Source: an uncultured Salinimicrobium sp. (GTDB taxonomy: Bacteria; Bacteroidota; Bacteroidia; Flavobacteriales; Flavobacteriaceae). From it: DNA of 5,966 bases. Positions 1-5,137 of this stretch are shown piece by piece (the stretch's first letter is position 1; the number at the start of each line of letters is the position of its first letter). The notes under the pieces were generated by a model. It ran no database searches. It was not told where the DNA came from and saw only the letters and a list, made by a program, of their open reading frames with translations. The translations under genes were made by a program, and so were the position numbers. The DNA lies in the NCBI GenBank assembly GCA_946887025.1, contig CAMPJY010000147.1, forward strand, positions 1-5,966. Direction: 5' to 3'.

Positions 1-830
1 ACTTTTATTTCGTCGCTGCTCCCCACCGGCTTCACCTTTCGCTCCTGCAAAGCCCGCAGCAGCTGTACCTGTAGCTCATAGCCCAGGTTCCCTATCTCAT
101 CGAGAAAAAGGGTCCCTCCATTGGCAGCTTCAAAATGTCCTGTCTTATTGGAAACAGCTCCCGTAAAAGAACCTTTGATATGACCGAAAAATTCACTGGA
201 AGCCAGCTCTTTCGGAATGGCCCCGCAATCCACCGCAATAAAAGGCGCGGTCTTTCTTTTGCTCTTGGTGTGGATGCTTTTGGCGATCTGTTCCTTTCCG
301 GTCCCGCTTTCCCCCATAATGAGAACGGACATGTTAGTGGGAGCAACAAGAGAAATATAATCATTCAGTCTTTTGGAAGCATCACTCACGCCTTCAATAA
401 AAGTAGCTTCCAAAGCATCCCCGGAAGCTGCCCTGGGTTTTCTGGATGGCCTGACTGCAGCAGCGCCGGGTTCCTGATTGAGGGCGGAGTTAATGGTTTT
501 CAGAATGACTTCAGGATTGAAGGGTTTGGCGATATAATCGAAGGCTCCTTCCTTCATTGCATTCACTGCCATGGTCACATCTGCATAGCTTGTCATCATG
601 ATCACTTGGCAAGGATAATCACCCGATTTCACTTCCTTCAGGATCTCCAGGCCTTCCTTATCGGGCAGCCTGACATCGGATAAGATCACCTCAAATTTCT
701 CCCTGTCCACCAGCAGTAAAGCATCGGTGGCGGTATAGGCAGTCTTTACCTCGAAATCTTTCTTTTCAAGGAAAGTCTGCAGCATGGTACAGAAGGCAAC
801 ATCGTCTTCGACAATTAAAATCCTGGCCAT
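1..830 (-). CDS. NtrC-family sigma-54-dependent response regulator (partial, C-terminus outside window)
   Basis: Cytoplasmic two-component regulator that, when phosphorylated, should use ATP hydrolysis to open promoters held by sigma-54 RNA polymerase. 276 codons are present and the frame stays open to the window edge. Residues 1-117 are a receiver domain: acidic pocket Glu8-Asp9-Asp10, phospho-acceptor Asp52 in SDVRLPD, Thr80 in MMTSY and Lys102 in KPF. A linker of about 30 residues follows, then an AAA+ domain with Walker A GESGTGKE (173-180), the sigma-54 contact loop as GSFTGA (220-225, Ser replacing the usual Ala) and Walker [11 protein letters not shown] (238-247). Arginine fingers and the Fis-type DNA-binding helix lie beyond the window, so DNA binding is inferred from the family. 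The ATG at 828-830 gives the standard receiver N-terminus. No partner histidine kinase is visible. A promoter-like box sits just upstream, and a terminator isolates the gene from the previous transcript. Confidence 0.95.
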   Translation of the reverse strand, partial: MARILIVEDDVAFCTMLQTFLEKKDFEVKTAYTATDALLLVDREKFEVILSDVRLPDKEGLEILKEVKSGDYPCQVIMMTSYADVTMAVNAMKEGAFDYIAKPFNPEVILKTINSALNQEPGAAAVRPSRKPRAASGDALEATFIEGVSDASKRLNDYISLVAPTNMSVLIMGESGTGKEQIAKSIHTKSKRKTAPFIAVDCGAIPKELASSEFFGHIKGSFTGAVSNKTGHFEAANGGTLFLDEIGNLGYELQVQLLRALQERKVKPVGSSDEIK

Positions 831-847
831 AGAAATTTGAATATTCA

Positions 848-880
848 CAAAATTAGGAATATTCCCATGCAGAGGACCAA
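848..880 (-). promoter_or_regulatory. Bacteroidota-type housekeeping promoter candidate for the response regulator
   Basis: On the minus strand TAATTTTG (848-855) matches the Bacteroidota -7 consensus TAnnTTTG exactly, and a TTG (878-880, within TTTTGG) lies 22 bases upstream, inside the 17-23 base range described for Flavobacterium promoters. A start a few bases downstream, near 843, would leave a leader of about 13 nt before the ATG at 830. The region is AT-rich, so chance matches are possible. Confidence 0.5.
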
Positions 881-884
881 AAGA

Positions 885-914
885 AATAATAAAAAAGAGG
901 CCCGAAGGCCTCTT
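885..914 (-). terminator. Rho-independent terminator with UUCG tetraloop
   Basis: Read on the minus strand, arms AAGAGGCC (907-914) and GGCCTCTT (895-902) form a perfect 8-bp stem closed by a C(UUCG)G tetraloop, directly followed by a T-rich run (TTTTATTATTT). The U-tract exists only on the minus strand, so this ends transcripts coming from the PepSY-like gene at 1481-1131. It stands 217 bases beyond that gene's stop and just ahead of the response-regulator promoter. Confidence 0.9.
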
Positions 915-1130
915 CCCCAATTTTAACCAATAAATTGGATGGTATTAAATCCCATTTTTCAGAAACTCTGCTTAAATAATTCTGCCAATTCAAGTTTTAT
1001 TCTCCTCATTCTCACAAGGATCATTAGCCTATCTTTAAACAGGAACCAGCTTTCTTTGCACATATTCCCGCAGAGTTTCTGCCACCAAGAGTCGGTGTCT
1101 CTTTTTATCGGTGAATTTTGTTAACCGTGA
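915..1130 (-). other. Long 3' region between PepSY-like gene and terminator, with inverted repeat and small open frame
   Basis: These 216 bases hold no gene I can identify. A 12-base perfect inverted repeat is present: CAGAAACTCTGC (960-971) and GCAGAGTTTCTG (1070-1081), 98 bases apart. Each arm is also nearly self-complementary (GCAGA/TCTGC around three bases at 1070-1082). A smaller palindrome, CCAATAAATTGG, sits at 927-938. On the minus strand a frame is open from 1120 to a TGA at 959-961; its first ATG (1061-1063) gives 34 residues, rich in Leu, Arg and Lys with a Trp or two, which resembles no family I know. The region may be a structured 3' untranslated region, a small RNA, a tiny gene or a gene remnant; the sequence does not decide. 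Confidence 0.4.
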
Positions 1131-1481
1131 TTACTCTTGTGGTTGTGCGTGTTTCTTGTCTTTGTCGATCCAGTTACCCTGGGCATCAGCATAAAGCTCT
1201 TTTGATTGTCCGTCGGAAGTGGTAACTACTAATTTGAATTTCTTCTCACCGTCTTTATCCTTGGAATAAGCCTCGGCGATGGTAGCTCCCTGAAAATCTC
1301 TTTCAAGAGCTTGTTGTACTTCAGCCGGAAGATCAGCTACCTCGATTTTCTCAAAATCGTGTTTTTGTTGCATTTGTTCTTCCTGCGGTGCATTCTCTTC
1401 ACCGGTTACCTGAGCAGCTGCAGATTGTGTGGTGAAAACCAAAGCTCCTGCGGCCAGCATAGTTAAAAACATCTTTTTCAT
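1131..1481 (-). CDS. Secreted PepSY-like (DUF2874-type) domain protein
   Basis: Small exported protein of 116 residues. Residues 1-23 form a Sec signal peptide: Met-Lys-Lys, a hydrophobic core to about residue 18, and a signal peptidase I site Ala-Ala-Ala before Gln24. There is no lipobox cysteine, so the mature protein should be soluble in the periplasm. A Gln/Glu-rich linker (24-41) precedes a single beta-lactamase-inhibitor-like PepSY-like repeat (about 43-105): FEKIEVADLPAEV, a short helix, then beta strands carrying KFKLVVTT and KELYADAQGNWID. Bacteroidota relatives often carry two such repeats; this one has one, plus a charged tail. The molecular role of the family is unknown, though such proteins often lie near two-component genes, as here. 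The ATG at 1479-1481 is the only start giving a signal peptide. It looks monocistronic, with a sigma-54-type promoter upstream. Confidence 0.85.
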   Translation of the reverse strand: MKKMFLTMLAAGALVFTTQSAAAQVTGEENAPQEEQMQQKHDFEKIEVADLPAEVQQALERDFQGATIAEAYSKDKDGEKKFKLVVTTSDGQSKELYADAQGNWIDKDKKHAQPQE

Positions 1482-1524
1482 AATTGTAATTTTTTGTTTT
1501 ATTAATTGATTTACGCTTAAGAAT

Positions 1525-1542
1525 ATGCGACAACCGTTCCAG
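1525..1542 (-). promoter_or_regulatory. Candidate sigma-54 (-24/-12) promoter of the PepSY-like gene
   Basis: On the minus strand CTGGAACG-N4-TCGCA reads into the PepSY-like gene. Against the sigma-54 consensus YTGGCACG-N4-TTGCW it matches 11 of 13 defined positions and keeps the essential GG (1539-1540) and GC (1527-1528) exactly 10 bases apart. The predicted start is about 1515, giving a leader of about 34 nt. No TAnnTTTG box occurs between here and the ATG, so this is the best promoter candidate for the gene. A sigma-54 activator gene lies next door. Confidence 0.55.
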
Positions 1543-1609
1543 TTTTAAGAAACAGAGGTAAGCCCCTGTAATTAAAGAGATTGACTGATTTTGAAGGTGG
1601 AGGGTTTTC

Positions 1610-1657
1610 TGGGGAAGCCGGAAAGTTCTACAGAAATATGTGGAAAGTTTCCCCACA
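1610..1657. promoter_or_regulatory. Repeat cluster: possible activator-binding (enhancer) site or weak terminator
   Basis: The octamer GGAAAGTT occurs twice in direct orientation (1620-1627 and 1642-1649), 22 bp apart, or about two helical turns. Around it lies an inverted repeat, TGGGGAA (1610-1616) and TTCCCCA (1649-1655). The octamers sit about 105-112 and 127-134 bp upstream of the start predicted for the sigma-54-type promoter, the usual range for enhancer sites of NtrC-type activators. A competing reading is that TGTGG/CCACA (1639-1643 with 1653-1657) forms a weak terminator hairpin 12 bases after arfB; only a poor T-run follows it. Confidence 0.35.
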
Positions 1658-1668
1658 ATATCGTAATC

Positions 1669-2070
1669 CTACTGAAGCGGGTCCTTTCGGCTGTTCTTTT
1701 TCTCCGAAAGAATTTTCTTCTCCCGAAGCCGCTTTAATTTGGAAGCCTTGGAAGGCTTTGTCTTTTTGCGTTTTTTTGGCTTTACCAACCCCTGTTTTAT
1801 GAGTTCGAGGAACCTTTGGGTGACCAGCTCCTTATTCTTGTGCTGACTCCTGGACTCGTCGCTTTGCAGAATGAGTTCGTTGTTCTTGGTCAGGCGGGAT
1901 TGCAGTTTATCCCTTAAAAGGGTCTTTTCATCTTCTGAAAGGGCTTCGGAGGGATCAATAAAAAAATGCAGTTCAACTTTGGAAGAGACTTTGTTGACGT
2001 TCTGTCCTCCCGCGCCTGAACTTCTTACGGCTTTATACGTTGCCTCCTGTATTAGCTGCTGCTCGTCCAC
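1669..2070 (-). CDS. arfB: ArfB (YaeJ)-type alternative ribosome-rescue peptidyl-tRNA hydrolase
   Basis: Frees ribosomes stalled on mRNAs lacking a stop codon by hydrolysing the peptidyl-tRNA. The 133 residues fit the family (about 135-140). The catalytic loop is RSSGAGGQNVNKVSSKVEL, with the release-factor GGQ at 21-23; DESRSQHKNK (71-80) is also typical. From about residue 97 the protein becomes a strongly basic tail (KPKKRKKTKPSK onward), the part that family structures show entering the empty mRNA channel. There is no codon-recognition domain, which separates it from RF1/RF2. The start is GTG (2068-2070): the upstream gene's TAA is in the same frame one codon earlier, no ATG follows before the GGQ loop, and the N-terminal length is right. 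It is the last gene of a five-gene run, with no functional link to vitamin uptake that I can see. Confidence 0.93.
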   Translation of the reverse strand: MDEQQLIQEATYKAVRSSGAGGQNVNKVSSKVELHFFIDPSEALSEDEKTLLRDKLQSRLTKNNELILQSDESRSQHKNKELVTQRFLELIKQGLVKPKKRKKTKPSKASKLKRLREKKILSEKKNSRKDPLQ

Positions 2071-2073
2071 GAT

Positions 2074-3621
2074 TTATCGTACCTGATGTGAAGGTTTTAA
2101 AAGATCGGCTACCGTCTTGACAGGATTAAAGGTCTCCACAGGCACCTCCACAAATACTGTTATCCAGTAAGCCATTGCCCCATTCCAGAGGCCGGGATGT
2201 TCGAGGGCCTTGAGCTCCTGCCCGTCCTTGGTTTTGCTGGAAATAAAATTGGTGTCGGGATCCACATATCTGGACAGGTCAAATTTATTCCCTTTGTAAC
2301 ACCTGGTAGCGCAGACAATATCCACAGGATTAAAATGAGTGGCTTCCTGGGCTATTTTGCTCTGCTGGTAGTTATCATGATCTATCTGCGCACTTTCGAT
2401 GATCTGAAGGGAAATTTTCCCCGTCTTATCCATCACCCAGAAAGGGCCGCCTCCGGGTTCCCCTTCATTCTTCACCATTCCGCAAACCCGGATGGGACGG
2501 TCGAGTTGCTTTTTCAGGGCTGCCTTTCGTTCCTCTACTCCAAGCTCTTCAAATTCTGAACTGAAACCGATATTCAGATCATTTTCCGCAAAAGAGATCA
2601 TTTGTTGAAGGGCTTCTTCAGAAACCTCTCCAGCATCGAGCAGCCGGAGAAATTCGAAGCTTTTCCCCTGAAGCTGTAAAAGTTTCCCAGCCAGTATTTT
2701 TTTATATTCCGAGAGTAATTCCCTGTGTCGGGGCGTCACCACATTGTCGATATTCTTTATAAAGATCAGATCGGCATCCTGCTTCCCGAGATTTTCAAGC
2801 AGCGCCCCGTGTCCGCCGGGCCGAAAGAAAAGTTTACCATTTGCATCCCGGAAGGGTTCGTTCTTCAGGTCTACGGCTATGGTGTCAGTTTTGGGGTCCT
2901 GATAAGAATATGAAACCTGGTATATAAGTCCTGTTTCTTTTTCCAACCTGGGCCTGACCCGCTGTAACTCCTCCTCAAACTTCTGCTGATGCTCCTCCGC
3001 AATTGTAAAATGCACTCGCGCCACCCCATTGGATGCTGCATAATTTGCGGCTTCCTTTAGGTGTTCCTCAAAAGCGGTGGCTGTATGATCAGGATATTTA
3101 TGAAATGGCACCAGCCCTTTGGGAGAGTTCCCAAGATCCAGCCCATCTTCCTTCAGCATTGTATCAACAAAGGCGTACCGCTGCTCATCAGGTCCCAGAG
3201 TTTCATATCCGGGGATCAAGGCTTTAACCGCCTCAAAAAAAGGAAGCTGCTCCATCCGGTTGAAAAACCGCACCAGCTCCTGCTGCTCCCCCTTGTCAAG
3301 ATATACCTCTAGAGAGTCTTTTTTAGGATCAAACTCCTCCAGAAAGGTATACATAGACTTGAACATCCGGGTGGCTGCCCCGGAGGCAGGCACAAATTTC
3401 AACAGGTCGAGCTTCCCTTTTTCCGAATCATAATAATTCTTCAGCTCTTCCTGTTCCTCAGAGGAAAGCGCGAGTATCCCATTCTTTAAGGTTGCCGCCT
3501 CACACAGGTTAACGGCTATATTTCCGCGTTTGAAGATGTCTATTTGCTGTAATACCGCATCAGGGTTTATTCCTCGTTTTTCAATCTGTCCAATATCCTT
3601 GCTGTCTAGCCCCAGTTCCAT
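2074..3621 (-). CDS. DUF4301 family protein, nucleotidyltransferase-like
   Basis: A 515-residue soluble protein of a Bacteroidota family with no known function that I am aware of. Conserved-looking blocks in order: KFVPASGAATRMFK (75-88), which resembles the glycine-rich nucleotide loop of sugar-nucleotide pyrophosphorylases; HFTIAEEH (204-211); FFRPGGHGALLENLG (265-279); LIFIKNIDNVV (285-295); RPIRVCGMVKNEGEPGGGPFWV (375-396); THFNPVD (428-434); and PGLWNGAMAYW (476-486). The order of Gly-rich loop, PGGHG and IDN recalls UDP-sugar pyrophosphorylases (loop, G-G, VDN), so I infer an NTP-transferase fold; the substrate is unknown. The ATG at 3619-3621 overlaps the kinase stop by one base (TAATG), implying translational coupling. 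The context, a vitamin transporter and kinase, suggests a linked nucleotide or cofactor step, but this is guesswork. Confidence 0.88.
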   Translation of the reverse strand: MELGLDSKDIGQIEKRGINPDAVLQQIDIFKRGNIAVNLCEAATLKNGILALSSEEQEELKNYYDSEKGKLDLLKFVPASGAATRMFKSMYTFLEEFDPKKDSLEVYLDKGEQQELVRFFNRMEQLPFFEAVKALIPGYETLGPDEQRYAFVDTMLKEDGLDLGNSPKGLVPFHKYPDHTATAFEEHLKEAANYAASNGVARVHFTIAEEHQQKFEEELQRVRPRLEKETGLIYQVSYSYQDPKTDTIAVDLKNEPFRDANGKLFFRPGGHGALLENLGKQDADLIFIKNIDNVVTPRHRELLSEYKKILAGKLLQLQGKSFEFLRLLDAGEVSEEALQQMISFAENDLNIGFSSEFEELGVEERKAALKKQLDRPIRVCGMVKNEGEPGGGPFWVMDKTGKISLQIIESAQIDHDNYQQSKIAQEATHFNPVDIVCATRCYKGNKFDLSRYVDPDTNFISSKTKDGQELKALEHPGLWNGAMAYWITVFVEVPVETFNPVKTVADLLKPSHQVR

Positions 3622-4184
3622 TACTTTAAAATTAAGTTTTCAATAGTTTCTACTGCCAGATCAAATCTTTCCTGCCCCTCCCCTCTGATTATTCTGTAAG
3701 GCAGGTTATAATCGTCGAGGGCCTTTTTGAAGCTGGCGTACATGAAATCCCGATGTTCAGGCCGATCGCGCAGATCGTCCTTCACCCAGGGAATGTCAAT
3801 ATACGTCAATAAATACAGATCGTAATGAGCCTTTAACGCATGTTTAAGAAGACTGGGGTGACAGAATCCATCAAAATATATACGGGAATAAACCACGCTT
3901 TCCAGGAGGTTCGTATCGCAGATAAGCAGCTCCCTTGCTGACTTCGCAAGTGTATTTTCCAGCTCCATCTGTCCATGAGCGATGGGCAGCATATCCTCCC
4001 TGCCACAGATCTTCCGCTCCTCCTCCCATTTCTTCTGAAGATAACCCCTGGAAAATTCAGGCACCCATTCCGTATTGAAATGTTCCGCCAGCCCTTTGGC
4101 AAGGGTCGTCTTCCCCGTAGATTCCGGACCAAATAATACTACTTTCTTCAGGCCACGTGACCGCTGCTCAAGCTTCTCTTCCAT
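3621..4184 (-). CDS. NadR-like P-loop kinase (AAA_28 / ribosylnicotinamide-kinase type)
   Basis: Cytoplasmic kinase of 187 residues expected to phosphorylate a vitamin brought in by the neighbouring PnuC-type protein, trapping it in the cell. It corresponds to the C-terminal kinase domain of NadR alone; the adenylyltransferase and repressor domains are absent. Visible motifs: Walker A GPESTGKT (19-26), WVPEFSRGYLQ (40-50), LICDTN (87-92, Walker B position) and a lid-like DDLRDRPEHRDF (136-147). The ATG at 4182-4184 lies inside the end of the transporter gene (37-bp overlap). No closer start exists and MEEKLE is, as I recall it, a familiar N-terminus of flavobacterial homologues, so I take the overlap as real. 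The best-known substrate of the family is nicotinamide riboside; thiamine is the main alternative because of the first gene of the operon. Confidence 0.88.
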   Translation of the reverse strand: MEEKLEQRSRGLKKVVLFGPESTGKTTLAKGLAEHFNTEWVPEFSRGYLQKKWEEERKICGREDMLPIAHGQMELENTLAKSARELLICDTNLLESVVYSRIYFDGFCHPSLLKHALKAHYDLYLLTYIDIPWVKDDLRDRPEHRDFMYASFKKALDDYNLPYRIIRGEGQERFDLAVETIENLILK

Positions 4185-4777
4185 GTTCTGTACCCGTAGA
4201 TGGCGATGATTGTAAACAGTAAATACTGCAGACTGGTAAAGGTAAGGCCTTTATAGAAATACAGGGGAACTGAGATGATGTCGCCAATAATCCAGTAGAT
4301 CCAGTTCTCCAGTTTCTTCTTTGCCATGAGCCACATCCCCACAAAAAAGACAGCCGTGGTGAAGGTATCGACGTAGGCCGTCCAGCTGTCCCATTTATCA
4401 AAATACTGATAAACCGCAAAGGTGAACAAAGCGGTCCCGGCAAATATGAAAATGCTCCTGATATTCTCCACTCTGGTGGTCGTGGTTATGGGAATAAAAT
4501 GCACGGCATCCACCTTCCGCGTCCACAGATACCAGCCGTAGATGCTCATGGAGGAGTAGTACACGTTGATCATCATATCCCCAAGCAGCTGCCACTGCCA
4601 CAGGAGGTATACGAATATTACCGTGCTGATGATCCCCGTGGGGTACACCAGGATATTCTCCTGTTTACTGTACCAGACAGAAAGGAAGCCGAAGATCACG
4701 GCTATGATTTCAAGGACAATATATAAAGTGGGATACTCCTGGTACTGCTGAAAAAGAAAATCAAAAATCGGCTGCAT
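4148..4777 (-). CDS. pnuC: PnuC-type vitamin transporter (nicotinamide riboside or thiamine)
   Basis: Inner-membrane protein of 209 residues that should carry a vitamin by facilitated diffusion, relying on phosphorylation inside the cell to hold it. About seven hydrophobic segments are visible, near 18-36, 42-60, 65-85, 108-125, 133-152, 157-176 and 180-197. The most diagnostic stretches are LENWIYWIIGDIISVPLYFYKGL (156-178) and GDMMINVYYSSMSIYGWYLW (66-85), typical of the family. The ATG at 4775-4777 overlaps the end of the thiamine-binding gene by 17 bp, and its own end overlaps the kinase gene by 37 bp, so the three are almost certainly co-translated. PnuC relatives specific for thiamine (PnuT) occur in Bacteroidota; sequence inspection alone does not tell them apart, so the symbol names the family. 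Confidence 0.92.
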   Translation of the reverse strand: MQPIFDFLFQQYQEYPTLYIVLEIIAVIFGFLSVWYSKQENILVYPTGIISTVIFVYLLWQWQLLGDMMINVYYSSMSIYGWYLWTRKVDAVHFIPITTTTRVENIRSIFIFAGTALFTFAVYQYFDKWDSWTAYVDTFTTAVFFVGMWLMAKKKLENWIYWIIGDIISVPLYFYKGLTFTSLQYLLFTIIAIYGYRTWKRSLSSGHVA

Positions 4778-5021
4778 AGTCGCTTCGGTCGCTTTTTACC
4801 AGCTTCATGGTGAGCACTACGTGGTCCAGGGCGTTGAAACTTTCCTTTATTTCCTCCTGAAGAAATTCCATCACCTTGTCATATTCCCCATATACCTGCG
4901 TACTCAGCGGATTTTCGATGACCCGGAACCCGGAGGTGCGCATGCGTTTGATGAATTTTTTAATCGGGGCCTCAAAGTCGTCCTGCAGAGGGCTGAGAGT
5001 AAGATCTACTGAAATGTTCAT
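4761..5021 (-). CDS. Thiamine-binding protein, MTH1187/YqgV family (DUF77)
   Basis: Small cytoplasmic protein of 86 residues with a ferredoxin-like fold, in a family with members shown or proposed to bind thiamine or its precursors. It starts MNISVDLTLSPL and carries the family hallmark ENPLSTQVYGEYD (36-48), then a helix (EFLQEEIKESFNAL) and a last strand ending VVLTMKLVKSDR (68-79). An in-frame ATG exists 23 codons upstream (5088-5090), but that extension looks non-coding, crosses the promoter-like box and leader hairpin, and is not found in the family, so I chose the ATG at 5019-5021. It is the first gene of the operon and overlaps the transporter gene by 17 bp. It may buffer or sense the imported vitamin; this is inferred from position. 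Confidence 0.88.
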   Translation of the reverse strand: MNISVDLTLSPLQDDFEAPIKKFIKRMRTSGFRVIENPLSTQVYGEYDKVMEFLQEEIKESFNALDHVVLTMKLVKSDRSDYAADF

Positions 5022-5038
5022 AGCTATAACTTTAAGAG

Positions 5039-5067
5039 TTTCCCCTCCGTAATTGCGAAAGGGGAAA
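5039..5067 (-). promoter_or_regulatory. Leader hairpin at the predicted 5' end of the vitamin operon mRNA
   Basis: Arms TTTCCCCT and AGGGGAAA (5060-5067 and 5039-5046, minus-strand sense) form an 8-bp perfect stem, with further CG pairing inside. It begins almost at the predicted transcription start and ends 17 bases before the ATG. It may stabilise the mRNA or regulate it. It has none of the conserved TPP riboswitch elements (no CUGAGA, no ACCUGA...GGAUAAU). Confidence 0.4.
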
Positions 5068-5068
5068 A

Positions 5069-5097
5069 CAAAGGTAGGAATAATGGCCAAGAACTAA
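5069..5097 (-). promoter_or_regulatory. Bacteroidota-type promoter candidate for the five-gene vitamin operon
   Basis: On the minus strand TACCTTTG (5069-5076) is an exact TAnnTTTG -7 box. The best -33 match is a TTA (5095-5097, two of three bases of TTG) 18 bases upstream, so that half is weak. The predicted start is near 5064, giving a leader of about 43 nt before the ATG at 5021. The box lies directly after the hairpin that follows the GGGP synthase gene, as expected for a fresh transcription unit. Confidence 0.5.
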
Positions 5098-5118
5098 CAG
5101 GTTTTTGAAACCTGTCAG
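5094..5118 (-). terminator. Intergenic hairpin after the GGGP synthase gene, probable weak terminator
   Basis: CTGACAGGTTT and AAACCTGTTAG (minus-strand sense) form an 11-bp stem around a 3-base loop. The one imperfect pair is a G-U wobble in the minus-strand RNA but an A-C mismatch in the plus-strand RNA, which suggests the minus-strand transcript is the functional one. Only a short, poor U-run follows. From memory, hairpins of this ACAGGTTT/AAACCTGT type are common between flavobacterial genes, so it may also be a dispersed repeat. Confidence 0.55.
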
Positions 5119-5137
5119 GGCACTCCCTTTGTCATAA

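Noticed and set aside
135..683. 182-residue open frame on the plus strand
   Set aside because: It lies wholly antisense to the response regulator, whose receiver and AAA+ motifs are unmistakable; the plus-strand product has no recognisable domain.
978..995. Second sigma-54 promoter (TTGGCAG on the minus strand)
   Set aside because: No GC follows at the required 10-base spacing after GG.
939..1124. 61-residue open frame on the plus strand in the gap
   Set aside because: Low-complexity Leu/Ser/Ile composition, no family resemblance, and antisense to a transcribed 3' region.
1399..1656. 85-residue minus-strand frame overlapping the start of the PepSY-like gene
   Set aside because: It covers the sigma-54-type promoter region and the signal-peptide coding region in another frame and has no domain.
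5022..5090. N-terminal extension of the thiamine-binding protein from an ATG at 5088-5090
   Set aside because: The added 23 residues overlap the promoter-like box and leader hairpin and are absent from the family, whose members begin at the MNISVDLTL position.
5022..5137. TPP riboswitch upstream of the thiamine-binding/PnuC operon
   Set aside because: The conserved CUGAGA and ACCUGA...GGAUAAU elements are missing on the minus strand; the region holds only two hairpins and a promoter-like box.
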